The notes under the pieces were generated by a model that saw only the letters and a list, made by a program, of their open reading frames with translations, had not been told where the DNA came from and searched no databases. From Christensenella sp. (GTDB lineage: Bacteria > Bacillota > Clostridia > Christensenellales > Maliibacteriaceae): a stretch of DNA of 6,190 nt. The DNA lies in assembly GCA_019420085.1 (NCBI GenBank), contig JAHZHV010000161.1, positions 3,681 through 9,870 on the forward strand, given 5' to 3'. Made by a program: the position numbers and the translations under genes. Every line of letters starts with the position of its first letter. Position 1 is the first letter of the stretch. Of this stretch, positions 1-5,958 are shown in pieces.

Positions 1-778
1 CGTCAAGCGGTTCATCCTGCAATACGGACGACAGCGTAAGCGCCATCGGCCCGGAAATTCCGGTATGTGTAAACAGCAGCTCGCCCACGTCGTGATACAG
101 CGTCTTTTTTCCTGCACGCGCCGTAAACGCAACGTCTTTGAGCGTCAATCCGGGCCAGTGACCCGTCCAGGCATCCGATGTGACGAATCCACACAAACTG
201 GCGCGTGCGGGCAGAACCGTATGCCCCGCCTGACGCGCCAGCGCATAGCCGTCGCCGGTGGAACCGGTCGTCGGATAGCTTGCGCCGCCGCAGGCCAATA
301 TCACACATGGCGCCGTATATACGATGCCCGCTTCATCACGCACACCGCATATTGCGCCTTGATCCAGCAAAAGTTCCTTCACGCGCACGTCCGTACGCAG
401 CGTCACATTGGGACGCAGTGCGGCGCGGCGCAGCGCATCCACGATATCAAACGCGCGATCCGACTGCGGAAAGACGCGATTGCCCCGCTCTACCTTCAGC
501 GGCACGCCCAGCATTTCAAAAAACGCCATGACGGCCTGCGAATCCAACGCGCGATAGGCCGAATATAAAAAGCGCGGATTGTGTTTGACTGCATCAAAAA
601 ACGTCTGCGGCGTACAATCGTTTGTCAGATTGCAGCGTCCTTTTCCGGTAATGGCAATCTTGCGTCCCACCTTTTCGTTGCGCTCCAGCAGCAAAACACG
701 CGCATGCGTACACGCCGCCGCAGCCATCATCCCTGCCGCACCGGCCCCGACAATCACGACATCATAACTGTTTTTCAT
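1..778 (-). CDS. HI0933-family NAD(P)/FAD-dependent oxidoreductase, 3' end cut by window
   Basis: A flavoprotein of the HI0933/BaiN family (often labelled aminoacetone oxidase family or NAD(P)/FAD-dependent oxidoreductase). The first 259 codons are present and the frame stays open to base 1; the family is usually about 400 residues, so roughly a third is missing. Visible landmarks are an N-terminal Rossmann strand with GAGAAG at residues 11-16 and the ribose-binding Glu32, the family hallmark GRKIAITGKGRCNLTN (38-53), NRVFPQSD (100-107), the FAD-contacting CGGASYPTTGSTGDGY (163-178) and GELLFTHTGISGP (232-244). The ATG at 778 is chosen because the Rossmann motif begins at the usual distance. 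It overlaps the stop of the upstream regulator as ATGA and has no good Shine-Dalgarno of its own, so translation is probably coupled. The physiological substrate is unknown; family names reflect a few characterised members and should not be over-read. The family assignment is very secure, the function is not. Confidence 0.93.
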   Translation of the reverse strand, partial: MKNSYDVVIVGAGAAGMMAAAACTHARVLLLERNEKVGRKIAITGKGRCNLTNDCTPQTFFDAVKHNPRFLYSAYRALDSQAVMAFFEMLGVPLKVERGNRVFPQSDRAFDIVDALRRAALRPNVTLRTDVRVKELLLDQGAICGVRDEAGIVYTAPCVILACGGASYPTTGSTGDGYALARQAGHTVLPARASLCGFVTSDAWTGHWPGLTLKDVAFTARAGKKTLYHDVGELLFTHTGISGPMALTLSSVLQDEPLD

Positions 779-1647
779 ACCGACTGCGCATCCGTATTTC
801 TTTCAAAATACGTCTCCGTCTCATCCCAAATGCGCTCCAATGCGCCCAGGTACTCGGAAACTTCCTCTTTTTTTGCAAGGCCCAGCGCGACGATCAGTGC
901 ATTGATCACCGAAAGCGGCGCGGCCAGAGAGTCTGCAAACAGCGCCATATCGCTTCCGGCGATCAGCGCGTGATCCGCCAAAGAAGCAATCGGCGAAATC
1001 ATCGTATCCGTCAGCGCAACAATACGCGCGCCCTTTTTGCGCGCATACTGCACCGCCTCGACCGTACGCGAGGAGTAGCGCGGAAAACTCATGGCAAACA
1101 AAAGGTCGTCCGCATCGATGCGCACCAGATGCTCCATCACGTGCGCAACGCCGTCACAGACCACATGTACGTTTGCAAAAATGTAACTTAAATAATGACC
1201 GAAAAACTGTGCAAGCGGTGCGGAACTGCGAAGGCCGAGAATGTATATATCTTTTGCTGCAAGCATGGCGTCGACAACATGCGAAAACGTCTGGGGGTCC
1301 ACATCCTCCAGCGTCGTACGGATATTGTGAATATCGCGCTTTAATACAACCGGCAGCACCTGCGCGGCGGGCATATCCTCCGTCAATGCAATACGCTGCA
1401 CCGACGTAAATCGGATGCGCAGCATTTCCTGCAGGGCGCGCTGCATTTTCGGATATCCGTCATACCCCATCAGCGCCGCAAAGCGCACCACGGTTGACTC
1501 GCTGACCCCCGCTTCCACGGCAAGGCGCGCCGCCGTCATCTGTACGGCTTTGTCGGCATGATTCGTAATATAATCGGCAATGCGCTTCTGCCCCTTGCTC
1601 AGCGTCGCATACCGCGACGAAATGCGATCCAGCAGATCACGATGCAT
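775..1647 (-). CDS. MurR/RpiR-family transcriptional regulator (HTH_6 + SIS)
   Basis: A DNA-binding regulator of 290 residues, the normal length for the family. The N-terminal HTH_6 domain (about residues 1-77) has its helix-turn-helix around 36-60, including AARLAVEAGVSESTVVRFA. The C-terminal SIS (sugar isomerase) domain spans roughly 127-260, with ILGLRSSAPLAQ (136-147) in the usual phosphosugar-binding loop and MSFPRYSSRTVEAV (186-199) as the second conserved block. Family members typically sense phosphorylated sugars or amino sugars; the ligand here cannot be read from the sequence. The start is supported by AAGGAGG (1654-1660) six bases upstream of the ATG. The gene follows surE after 15 bases and its TGA overlaps the flavoprotein start, so the three genes look co-transcribed. 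No sugar transport or catabolism gene is adjacent within the window, which is less usual for this family. It may regulate its own unit or act elsewhere. Confidence 0.93.
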   Translation of the reverse strand: MHRDLLDRISSRYATLSKGQKRIADYITNHADKAVQMTAARLAVEAGVSESTVVRFAALMGYDGYPKMQRALQEMLRIRFTSVQRIALTEDMPAAQVLPVVLKRDIHNIRTTLEDVDPQTFSHVVDAMLAAKDIYILGLRSSAPLAQFFGHYLSYIFANVHVVCDGVAHVMEHLVRIDADDLLFAMSFPRYSSRTVEAVQYARKKGARIVALTDTMISPIASLADHALIAGSDMALFADSLAAPLSVINALIVALGLAKKEEVSEYLGALERIWDETETYFERNTDAQSV

Positions 1648-1662
1648 GGTGATCCTCCTTCT

Positions 1663-2424
1663 TTACCCGCGAGTCTCGAAGCGGTACTGCGCCGAAAGAC
1701 GCGCAAGCGCTTCTTCGTCGTTTAAGTCCAGATTCAGCGGCGTCAAAGAGGCCCAGCCCGCATCCAGCGCGGAAAAGTCGTCTTCAAACGCCACCGTGCG
1801 CCCGACGCGCGGAATACCGTGAAACAGCGCGCTTTCCTGCGTTTTATCCACGACCTCCGTCAGATCGTTATACCCATGCCGCACCCATTTTATGCCGTGA
1901 ATCTGATCGGGGTCCATCGCCGGCACATTCAAATTCAAAATGCTGCCGCGCTTTAGCTGCATGAGAATCCCGCTGTCCACCACAAGCGCGGCATACTGCG
2001 CGGCAACGGGAAAATACGCCGGACTCCAGTGTGCAAGCGACACCGCCAGCGCCGGCTTGTTCTGCATCGCCGCTTCCAGCGCCGCGCCGACCGTACCGGA
2101 ATACAAAACGTCCGTTCCGATATTCGACCCGTGATTGATCCCCGTAATGACGGCGTCAAACGGCGCACCCTCCAACCAGTAAAGGCCGATGCGCGTGCAG
2201 TCCGCCGGTGTGCCGTCCGTCTCAAAACAGGGAATGTCCTCCAGCCCCTCAATCTGAACCTGCCGTACTTTAAGGCGCGTGCGAATCGTAATTTTCTGGC
2301 TGTTGCCGCTGCGCTCGGAATCCGGCGCAACCAGCACAACCTCGTGCTTTTTGCGCAATTCGCGCGCCAGTGTGTGAATCCCCTGTGCATAAAGGCCGTC
2401 GTCGTTGGTTAAAAGAAGCCGCAT
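1663..2424 (-). CDS. surE: 5'/3'-nucleotidase SurE
   Basis: SurE is a metal-dependent cytoplasmic phosphatase that dephosphorylates nucleoside 5'- and 3'-monophosphates and, in some bacteria, short polyphosphate. The product from the ATG at 2424 is 253 residues, typical of the family. It starts MRLLLTNDDG with the metal-binding pair Asp8-Asp9. APDSERSGNS (34-43) supplies Ser39, and TGINHGSNIG (94-103) carries the metal-ligand Asn97. Other family blocks are the ETDGTPADC stretch (68-76), SGTVGAALEA (109-118) and the C-terminal AGWASLTPLNLDL (222-234). The reading frame is open further upstream to 2529, but that extension runs through the terminator hairpin and promoter and is not part of the family, so the internal ATG is the real start. 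It is preceded by a G-rich Shine-Dalgarno (AAGGGGGAAGG). It appears to be the first gene of a unit with the RpiR regulator and the flavoprotein. All catalytic residues I can check are intact. Confidence 0.96.
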   Translation of the reverse strand: MRLLLTNDDGLYAQGIHTLARELRKKHEVVLVAPDSERSGNSQKITIRTRLKVRQVQIEGLEDIPCFETDGTPADCTRIGLYWLEGAPFDAVITGINHGSNIGTDVLYSGTVGAALEAAMQNKPALAVSLAHWSPAYFPVAAQYAALVVDSGILMQLKRGSILNLNVPAMDPDQIHGIKWVRHGYNDLTEVVDKTQESALFHGIPRVGRTVAFEDDFSALDAGWASLTPLNLDLNDEEALARLSAQYRFETRG

Positions 2425-2425
2425 A

Positions 2426-2436
2426 CCTTCCCCCTT
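2426..2436 (-). promoter_or_regulatory. surE ribosome binding site
   Basis: Minus-strand AAGGGGGAAGG lies directly before the ATG at 2424, with the GGGGG five bases away. Together with the conserved MRLLLTNDDG start, it decides the start codon against the longer open frame reaching 2529. Confidence 0.7.
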
Positions 2437-2459
2437 AAAAACTTTGCCTGTCGCATTTG

Positions 2460-2488
2460 AGTATACTACCCGATGCAGCAAAAAGCAA
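2460..2488 (-). promoter_or_regulatory. Candidate sigma-70-type promoter for surE-rpiR-flavoprotein
   Basis: On the minus strand a -35-like TTGCTT (2483-2488) is separated by 17 bases from a -10 TATACT (2460-2465), which matches five of six consensus positions. Transcription would start near 2453, giving a leader of about 29 bases before the surE ATG. The -10 sits in an 8-base palindrome, AGTATACT (2460-2467). The -35 matches only its first three bases well and overlaps the last bases of the upstream terminator's T-run. The position right after a strong terminator and before a gene with its own RBS supports the call, but start-site mapping would be needed to prove it. Confidence 0.5.
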
Positions 2489-2526
2489 AAAAAATCGCTT
2501 CGGATCTGACATCCGAAGCGATTTTT
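2487..2526 (-). terminator. Intrinsic terminator of the oxaloacetate decarboxylase operon
   Basis: A perfect 16-base inverted repeat (2490-2505 against 2511-2526) with a 5-base loop encloses the core ATCGCTTCGGAT/ATCCGAAGCGAT. On the minus strand the hairpin is followed by an uninterrupted run of eight Ts (2494-2487, partly in the stem) and, after GC, five more Ts. It lies 30 bases after the oadA stop, the expected place for a Rho-independent terminator. The plus strand also shows a short T-run after the stem (2522-2526), so it could work in both directions, although no plus-strand gene approaches it. Confidence 0.93.
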
Positions 2527-2556
2527 CATACGTATCAGCAGGACGCACGCATCCGC

Positions 2557-4002
2557 TTACACTCTGCGGAAATCGACCACATACTGAATGTCGCCGACGG
2601 AAACGTTCTGCTCCTGCGCGGCCTTGGCCTTCGCCGGCGGAACTTCCGTGATGTCCTCGCCCTTTTCGCGCGCCTCAAAGAAGCGCAGCGCAACCTGCGG
2701 GAACAGCGCATAGGACAGCACGTCCTCGTCCTGACGGATATACTGCGCAATCTCCTTGCGGTATTTGTCCATCTCCGGCGCAATGGAATCTGCCGGACGC
2801 TGCGTCATGACAGGCTCATCACCGATGCAGATCTTGCGGATCTCCTCGTTGACCTCGCCGGGCAGGCGGCCGTACTCGCCGCGCAGCAATGCCTTGGACT
2901 CCTTGGTGACGTTCTTATACCGCTCGCCATAGATGACGTTGAGCACTGCCTGCGTACCGACGATCTGGCTGGTCGGCGTGACAAGCGGCGGATAACCGAA
3001 GTCCTTGCGCACGCGCGGCACTTCCTGCAGCACGTCGGTCAGCTTATCCTCCGCACCCATCTGCTTCAGCTGCGAGATCAGGTTGGAGAGCATGCCGCCG
3101 GGAATCTGATACATCAGCGTGTTGATATCCACCTTCAGAACCTTGGGATCCAGGTAACCGTCGGCCTGCAGGCGTGCGGCGACCTTGCTAAAGTGCCTGG
3201 CGGCCTCGTTGAGCACCGTCAGATCCATGCCGGTATCGTACTCGGTGTCATACAGCGTGGCAACCAGCGGCTCGGTCGCAGGCTGCGACGTGCCGTTGCC
3301 AAGCGGAGACAGCGCGGTGTCGACGATATCCACGCCCGCTTCGATCGCCTTGAGCAGGACAAGCTCGCCCGTACCGGAGGTGTTGTGCGTATGCAGCTCG
3401 ATCGGCACTTTCACAGCAGCCTTCAGCGCTTTGACAAGCTCATAGGCCTCAAAGGGCAGAAGCAGGTTTGCCATATCCTTGATGCAGATGGAGTCCGCGC
3501 CCATCTTCTCAAATTCCTTTGCCAGCTCCACAAAATACTCGCGCGTATGCACGGGGCTTGTGGTGTAGCTCATTGCGATCTGCGCATGACCGCCGTACTT
3601 TTTGATCGCCTTGACCGCCGCTTCCATGTTGCGGGTGTCGTTCAGTGCGTCAAACACGCGGATGATATCAATGCCGTTTTTCAGCGCAGCCTTGACAAAT
3701 GCGTCGACAACGTCGTCTGCATAGTGCTTATATCCCAGGATATTCTGTCCGCGCAGAAGCATCATCAGCTTTGTATTGGGCAGCGCCTTGCGCAGTTTGC
3801 GCAGGCGATCCCACGGATCCTCGTTGAGGAAGCGCAGGCAGCTGTCAAACGTCGCGCCGCCCCAGCACTCCAGCGCGTAATATCCGGCCTTATCCAGAAT
3901 TTCGCAGGCAGGCAGCATCTCATCCGTGCGCATACGCGTGGCAGCCTGAGACTGGTGCGCGTCGCGCAAAATGGTATCCGTAATCAAAACTTTATGTGCC
4001 AT
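2557..4002 (-). CDS. oadA: Oxaloacetate decarboxylase alpha subunit (carboxyltransferase), no biotin domain
   Basis: Carboxyltransferase of the pyruvate carboxylase/transcarboxylase 5S family: it moves the carboxylate of oxaloacetate onto biotin, releasing pyruvate. The 481-residue protein has an N-terminal TIM barrel (about 1-280) with the opening TILRDAHQSQAATRMR (10-25, metal ligand Asp14), ECWGGATFDSCLRFL (45-59), the lysine expected to be carbamylated in CIKDMANLL (Lys175), the metal-binding HTH pair His204/His206, and GNGTSQPATE (235-244) containing the TSQP block of the family. The conserved carboxylase/association domain follows (about 290-440), including YQIPGGMLSNL. Full-length OadA proteins are near 600 residues and end in a biotinyl domain; this one stops after a short Lys/Ala linker and a 20-residue tail, and the biotin domain is encoded by a separate gene upstream. 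Start: ATG with AAAGGAG (4014-4020), spacing 11. It is the last gene of the block, 32 bases after oadB, and is followed by a terminator. A pyruvate carboxylase subunit B role is possible from the protein alone, but the OadB neighbour argues for a decarboxylase. Confidence 0.93.
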   Translation of the reverse strand: MAHKVLITDTILRDAHQSQAATRMRTDEMLPACEILDKAGYYALECWGGATFDSCLRFLNEDPWDRLRKLRKALPNTKLMMLLRGQNILGYKHYADDVVDAFVKAALKNGIDIIRVFDALNDTRNMEAAVKAIKKYGGHAQIAMSYTTSPVHTREYFVELAKEFEKMGADSICIKDMANLLLPFEAYELVKALKAAVKVPIELHTHNTSGTGELVLLKAIEAGVDIVDTALSPLGNGTSQPATEPLVATLYDTEYDTGMDLTVLNEAARHFSKVAARLQADGYLDPKVLKVDINTLMYQIPGGMLSNLISQLKQMGAEDKLTDVLQEVPRVRKDFGYPPLVTPTSQIVGTQAVLNVIYGERYKNVTKESKALLRGEYGRLPGEVNEEIRKICIGDEPVMTQRPADSIAPEMDKYRKEIAQYIRQDEDVLSYALFPQVALRFFEAREKGEDITEVPPAKAKAAQEQNVSVGDIQYVVDFRRV

Positions 4003-4034
4003 ATTCTTGCACGCTCCTTTCCTCTAATTCACAA

Positions 4035-5165
4035 TCAGCCAAGCATGTTGATGAACATACCGGCCGCAACCGCCGAACCGATGACGCCGGCTACGTTCGG
4101 ACCCATGGCGTGCATCAGCAGGAAGTTGGACGGATCCTCCTTCTGGCCGACGCGCTGCGATACGCGCGCCGCCATCGGCACCGCGGAAACGCCCGCCGAA
4201 CCGATCAGCGGATTGATCTTGCCGCCGGAGAGCACATACATGACCTTGCCAAGCAGCACGCCGCCCGCCGTACCGAAGCTGAACGCGATAACGCCGAGTA
4301 CAACGATCAGCAGCGTCTTGGACGTCAGGAACACATCCGCCGTCGCCGTAGCGCCGACCGTCGTGCCAAGGAAGATCGTGATGATATTCATCAATTCGTT
4401 CTGCGCCGTCTTGTTCAGACGTTCGACAACGCCGCTCTCGCGGAAGAGGTTACCAAGCATCAGCATACCAACCAGCGTCGCCGCGTCAGGCAGGATCAGC
4501 GAAACGATAATCGTAACGGCAATCGGGAAGATGATGCGCTCGATCTTGGAGACCTGACGAAGCTGCGCCATCTTGACGCGGCGCTCCTTGGGCGTCGTCA
4601 GCGCCTTCATAATCGGCGGCTGGATAAAGGGCACAAGCGCCATGTACATATACGCCGCTACCGCGATGGGGCCAAGCAGATCAGGCGCAAGTTTGGTCGT
4701 AACAAAGATTGCCGTCGGGCCGTCCGCACCGCCGATGATGCCGATGGATGCAGCTTCCTGAAGCGTAAAGCCAAACACCAGGGCAAGTGCAAACGCGCAG
4801 TACACGCCAAGCTGGGCCGCCGCGCCAAGCAGCATGCTCTTTGGATTGGCAATCAGGGGACTGAAGTCCGTCATGCAACCGATACCAAGGAAGATAAGCG
4901 GTGGATAAATGCCAAGCTTTACGCCCTGATACAGCCAGTGCAAAAGACCGGATTCCGCATTGGACGACAGGTTTGCAAGCGGAAGGTTTGCAAGCAGCAT
5001 GCCGAATGCAATCGGCAAAAGCAAAAGCGGTTCGTATTCTTTGGCAATGGCGAAGTAGATCAGCACGCAGGCTACCGCAATCATGATCACCTCTTTATAG
5101 GTAATCGCGGACAGCCCCATGCCGGCCCAAAACTCCGCAAAAGAGAATGTGACTGTTTGTGTCAT
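4035..5165 (-). CDS. oadB: Na+-translocating decarboxylase beta subunit (OadB/GcdB/MmdB family)
   Basis: Integral membrane subunit that decarboxylates carboxybiotin and couples this to Na+ export. The product is 376 residues and highly hydrophobic throughout. The family signature [13 protein letters not shown] (142-154) contains Asp148. [18 protein letters not shown] (318-335) carries Asn318, Gly322, Ser327 and Arg334, and [16 protein letters not shown] (354-369) closes the protein. These residues align with the functionally studied Asp203, Asn373, Gly377, Ser382 and Arg389 of Klebsiella OadB at a constant offset of 55 (recalled from the literature), so the catalytic/Na+ core is intact while the N-terminus is about 55 residues shorter. 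The ATG at 5165 has an AAGGGGGA Shine-Dalgarno ten bases away. It lies 35 bases after the biotin carrier and 32 before oadA, consistent with one transcript. OadB, GcdB and MmdB cannot be separated from this subunit alone; the 5S-type alpha subunit next door points to oxaloacetate. Confidence 0.95.
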   Translation of the reverse strand: MTQTVTFSFAEFWAGMGLSAITYKEVIMIAVACVLIYFAIAKEYEPLLLLPIAFGMLLANLPLANLSSNAESGLLHWLYQGVKLGIYPPLIFLGIGCMTDFSPLIANPKSMLLGAAAQLGVYCAFALALVFGFTLQEAASIGIIGGADGPTAIFVTTKLAPDLLGPIAVAAYMYMALVPFIQPPIMKALTTPKERRVKMAQLRQVSKIERIIFPIAVTIIVSLILPDAATLVGMLMLGNLFRESGVVERLNKTAQNELMNIITIFLGTTVGATATADVFLTSKTLLIVVLGVIAFSFGTAGGVLLGKVMYVLSGGKINPLIGSAGVSAVPMAARVSQRVGQKEDPSNFLLMHAMGPNVAGVIGSAVAAGMFINMLG

Positions 5166-5200
5166 GAAATAAAATCCCCCTTCAACTGTCGTTCAGGGAC

Positions 5201-5560
5201 TTATTCGATCACGGCAAGAAGGTCGCCGCTTTTTACCATAGCGCCCTGGGTCGTATTCACCTGCGCAACCTTGCCGTCGCAGGGGCAAAGCAGTTCGTTT
5301 TCCATCTTCATGGCTTCCAGAATGAAGAGAAGGTCGCCGCTTTTGACAACCTGTCCGGGCTGCACGCATACTTTCAGAATCGTGCCGGGCATCGGGCAGA
5401 CAACCTGCTCCGCATTGGCGCGGGGCGCAGCAGCCGGCGCAGCGGCAGGTGCGGCAGGTGCAGCGGCAGGTGCGGCGGCAGCGCTGGGAGAAACCGTGCC
5501 CGCCTCCGCCACTTCGACTTCGTAGTTGACGCCGTTGATGGTCACCAGGTACTTACTCAT
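5201..5560 (-). CDS. Biotin carboxyl carrier protein of the decarboxylase (free-standing biotinyl domain)
   Basis: Small mobile carrier that shuttles the carboxyl group between the alpha and beta subunits. The 119 residues divide into an N-terminal segment MSKYLVTINGVNYEVEVAEA (1-20), an Ala/Pro-rich flexible linker (about 24-47) and a biotinyl/lipoyl domain (about 50-119). That domain has the biotin attachment motif EAMKMENE with Lys85 as the acceptor, the upstream CPMPGTI (55-61) and the closing GDLLAVIE. The start ATG at 5560 has a clear GGAGG (5570-5574) nine bases upstream. The order is that of free-standing decarboxylase carriers (GcdC/MmdC type) and also resembles the C-terminal end of fused OadA proteins, so the pair looks like a split version of a single alpha chain. 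A biotin ligase must act on it from elsewhere; none is in the window. An acetyl-CoA carboxylase BCCP is unlikely given the OadB, OadA and OadG neighbours. Confidence 0.95.
   Translation of the reverse strand: MSKYLVTINGVNYEVEVAEAGTVSPSAAAAPAAAPAAPAAAPAAAPRANAEQVVCPMPGTILKVCVQPGQVVKSGDLLFILEAMKMENELLCPCDGKVAQVNTTQGAMVKSGDLLAVIE
5439..5476 (-). repeat. 21-base tandem repeat in the Ala/Pro linker of the biotin carrier
   Basis: A 17-base word, GCAGCGGCAGGTGCGGC on the plus strand, occurs at 5439-5455 and again at 5460-5476, a period of 21 bases (seven codons). It keeps frame and encodes Ala/Pro units. Its likely role is only to lengthen a flexible arm; the repetition makes in-frame gain or loss of units plausible. 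Confidence 0.75.
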
Positions 5561-5622
5561 TGCAATAATCCTCCAAAAATATCTGTTTGTCGTTTGTCGA
5601 TGGAAGCGTACAACTCGTTCGT

Positions 5623-5898
5623 TTATACGCGCGTGACGTTTCGAATGATCAGCTGACCCGCATCCTTATCAAGCGCTTTGGCCAGCGCCGCCGTAATGGC
5701 AGCCAGCGCTTCCGGCGTAAGGTCCGTCGCGCCGGCGCTCGAAACAGGCGCCGCAGGCGCTGCCTGTTCCTCCGGCTTGTCCTTGACCAGCAGCCGCGCC
5801 ACCTTGGAGATGATATTAATCATCAGGATCAGCAGTGCCAGTACGACAAAAACCATGCCAAAGCCCAGTACGCACACCAAAATACCGCTTTGCAACAT
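5623..5898 (-). CDS. oadG: OadG-like small membrane subunit of Na+-pumping decarboxylase
   Basis: A 91-residue protein with one strong N-terminal membrane helix (about 4-31, GILVCVLGFGMVFVVLALLI and on), a short basic stretch KVARLLVKDK, an Ala/Pro-rich linker and a C-terminal helix LTPEALAAITAALAKAL (60-76) ending in QLIIRNVTRV. This layout is that of the OadG/GcdD/MmdD-type subunit, which anchors and assembles the complex by contacting the beta subunit through the membrane helix and the alpha subunit through the C-terminus. It is first of the four decarboxylase genes, 62 bases before the biotin carrier. The ATG at 5898 has AAGGGA (5903-5908) close upstream. It contains no histidine, so the zinc-binding C-terminal histidine reported for Klebsiella OadG is absent. 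These subunits diverge quickly, so the call rests on topology and context. Confidence 0.85.
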   Translation of the reverse strand: MLQSGILVCVLGFGMVFVVLALLILMINIISKVARLLVKDKPEEQAAPAAPVSSAGATDLTPEALAAITAALAKALDKDAGQLIIRNVTRV

Positions 5899-5958
5899 TT
5901 CGTCCCTTCACTCCCTTGCAATAGATTTATAACTTAAGCCAATTGATAGCCTGTTATC
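5899..5958 (-). promoter_or_regulatory. Gap before the decarboxylase operon; weak promoter candidate
   Basis: This 60-base AT-rich gap separates the pseudouridine synthase stop from the OadG-like start. On the minus strand TATAAA (5926-5931) could be a -10 element, but no recognisable -35 lies 16-18 bases upstream. I see no terminator hairpin, only a short GATA...TATC inverted repeat (5945-5958 region). The decarboxylase genes may have a promoter here or may be read through from the upstream gene; the sequence does not decide. Confidence 0.25.

Noticed and set aside
65..568. Plus-strand open frames opposite the flavoprotein
   Set aside because: The minus-strand frame carries all HI0933-family motifs continuously; the plus-strand translations show no domain and have no ribosome binding site.
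2425..2529. N-terminal extension of SurE by 35 residues
   Set aside because: The extension translates the terminator hairpin and promoter region; the conserved SurE start and a Shine-Dalgarno sit at 2424.
2473..4557. A 694-codon open frame on the plus strand antisense to oadA and the 3' end of oadB
   Set aside because: It is a shadow caused by codon bias on the opposite strand: it starts inside the terminator hairpin, crosses two well-supported genes and their intergenic gap, and its translation shows no recognisable domain.
3996..5525. A 509-codon open frame on the plus strand antisense to oadB and the biotin carrier
   Set aside because: The product is an Arg/His/Gln-rich low-complexity sequence typical of antisense frames in GC-rich genes, and both minus-strand genes have intact catalytic motifs.
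5585..5598. Tandem GTTTGTC heptamer between the OadG-like gene and the biotin carrier
   Set aside because: Two 7-base copies in a 62-base gap are too short to call a regulatory site or repeat family.
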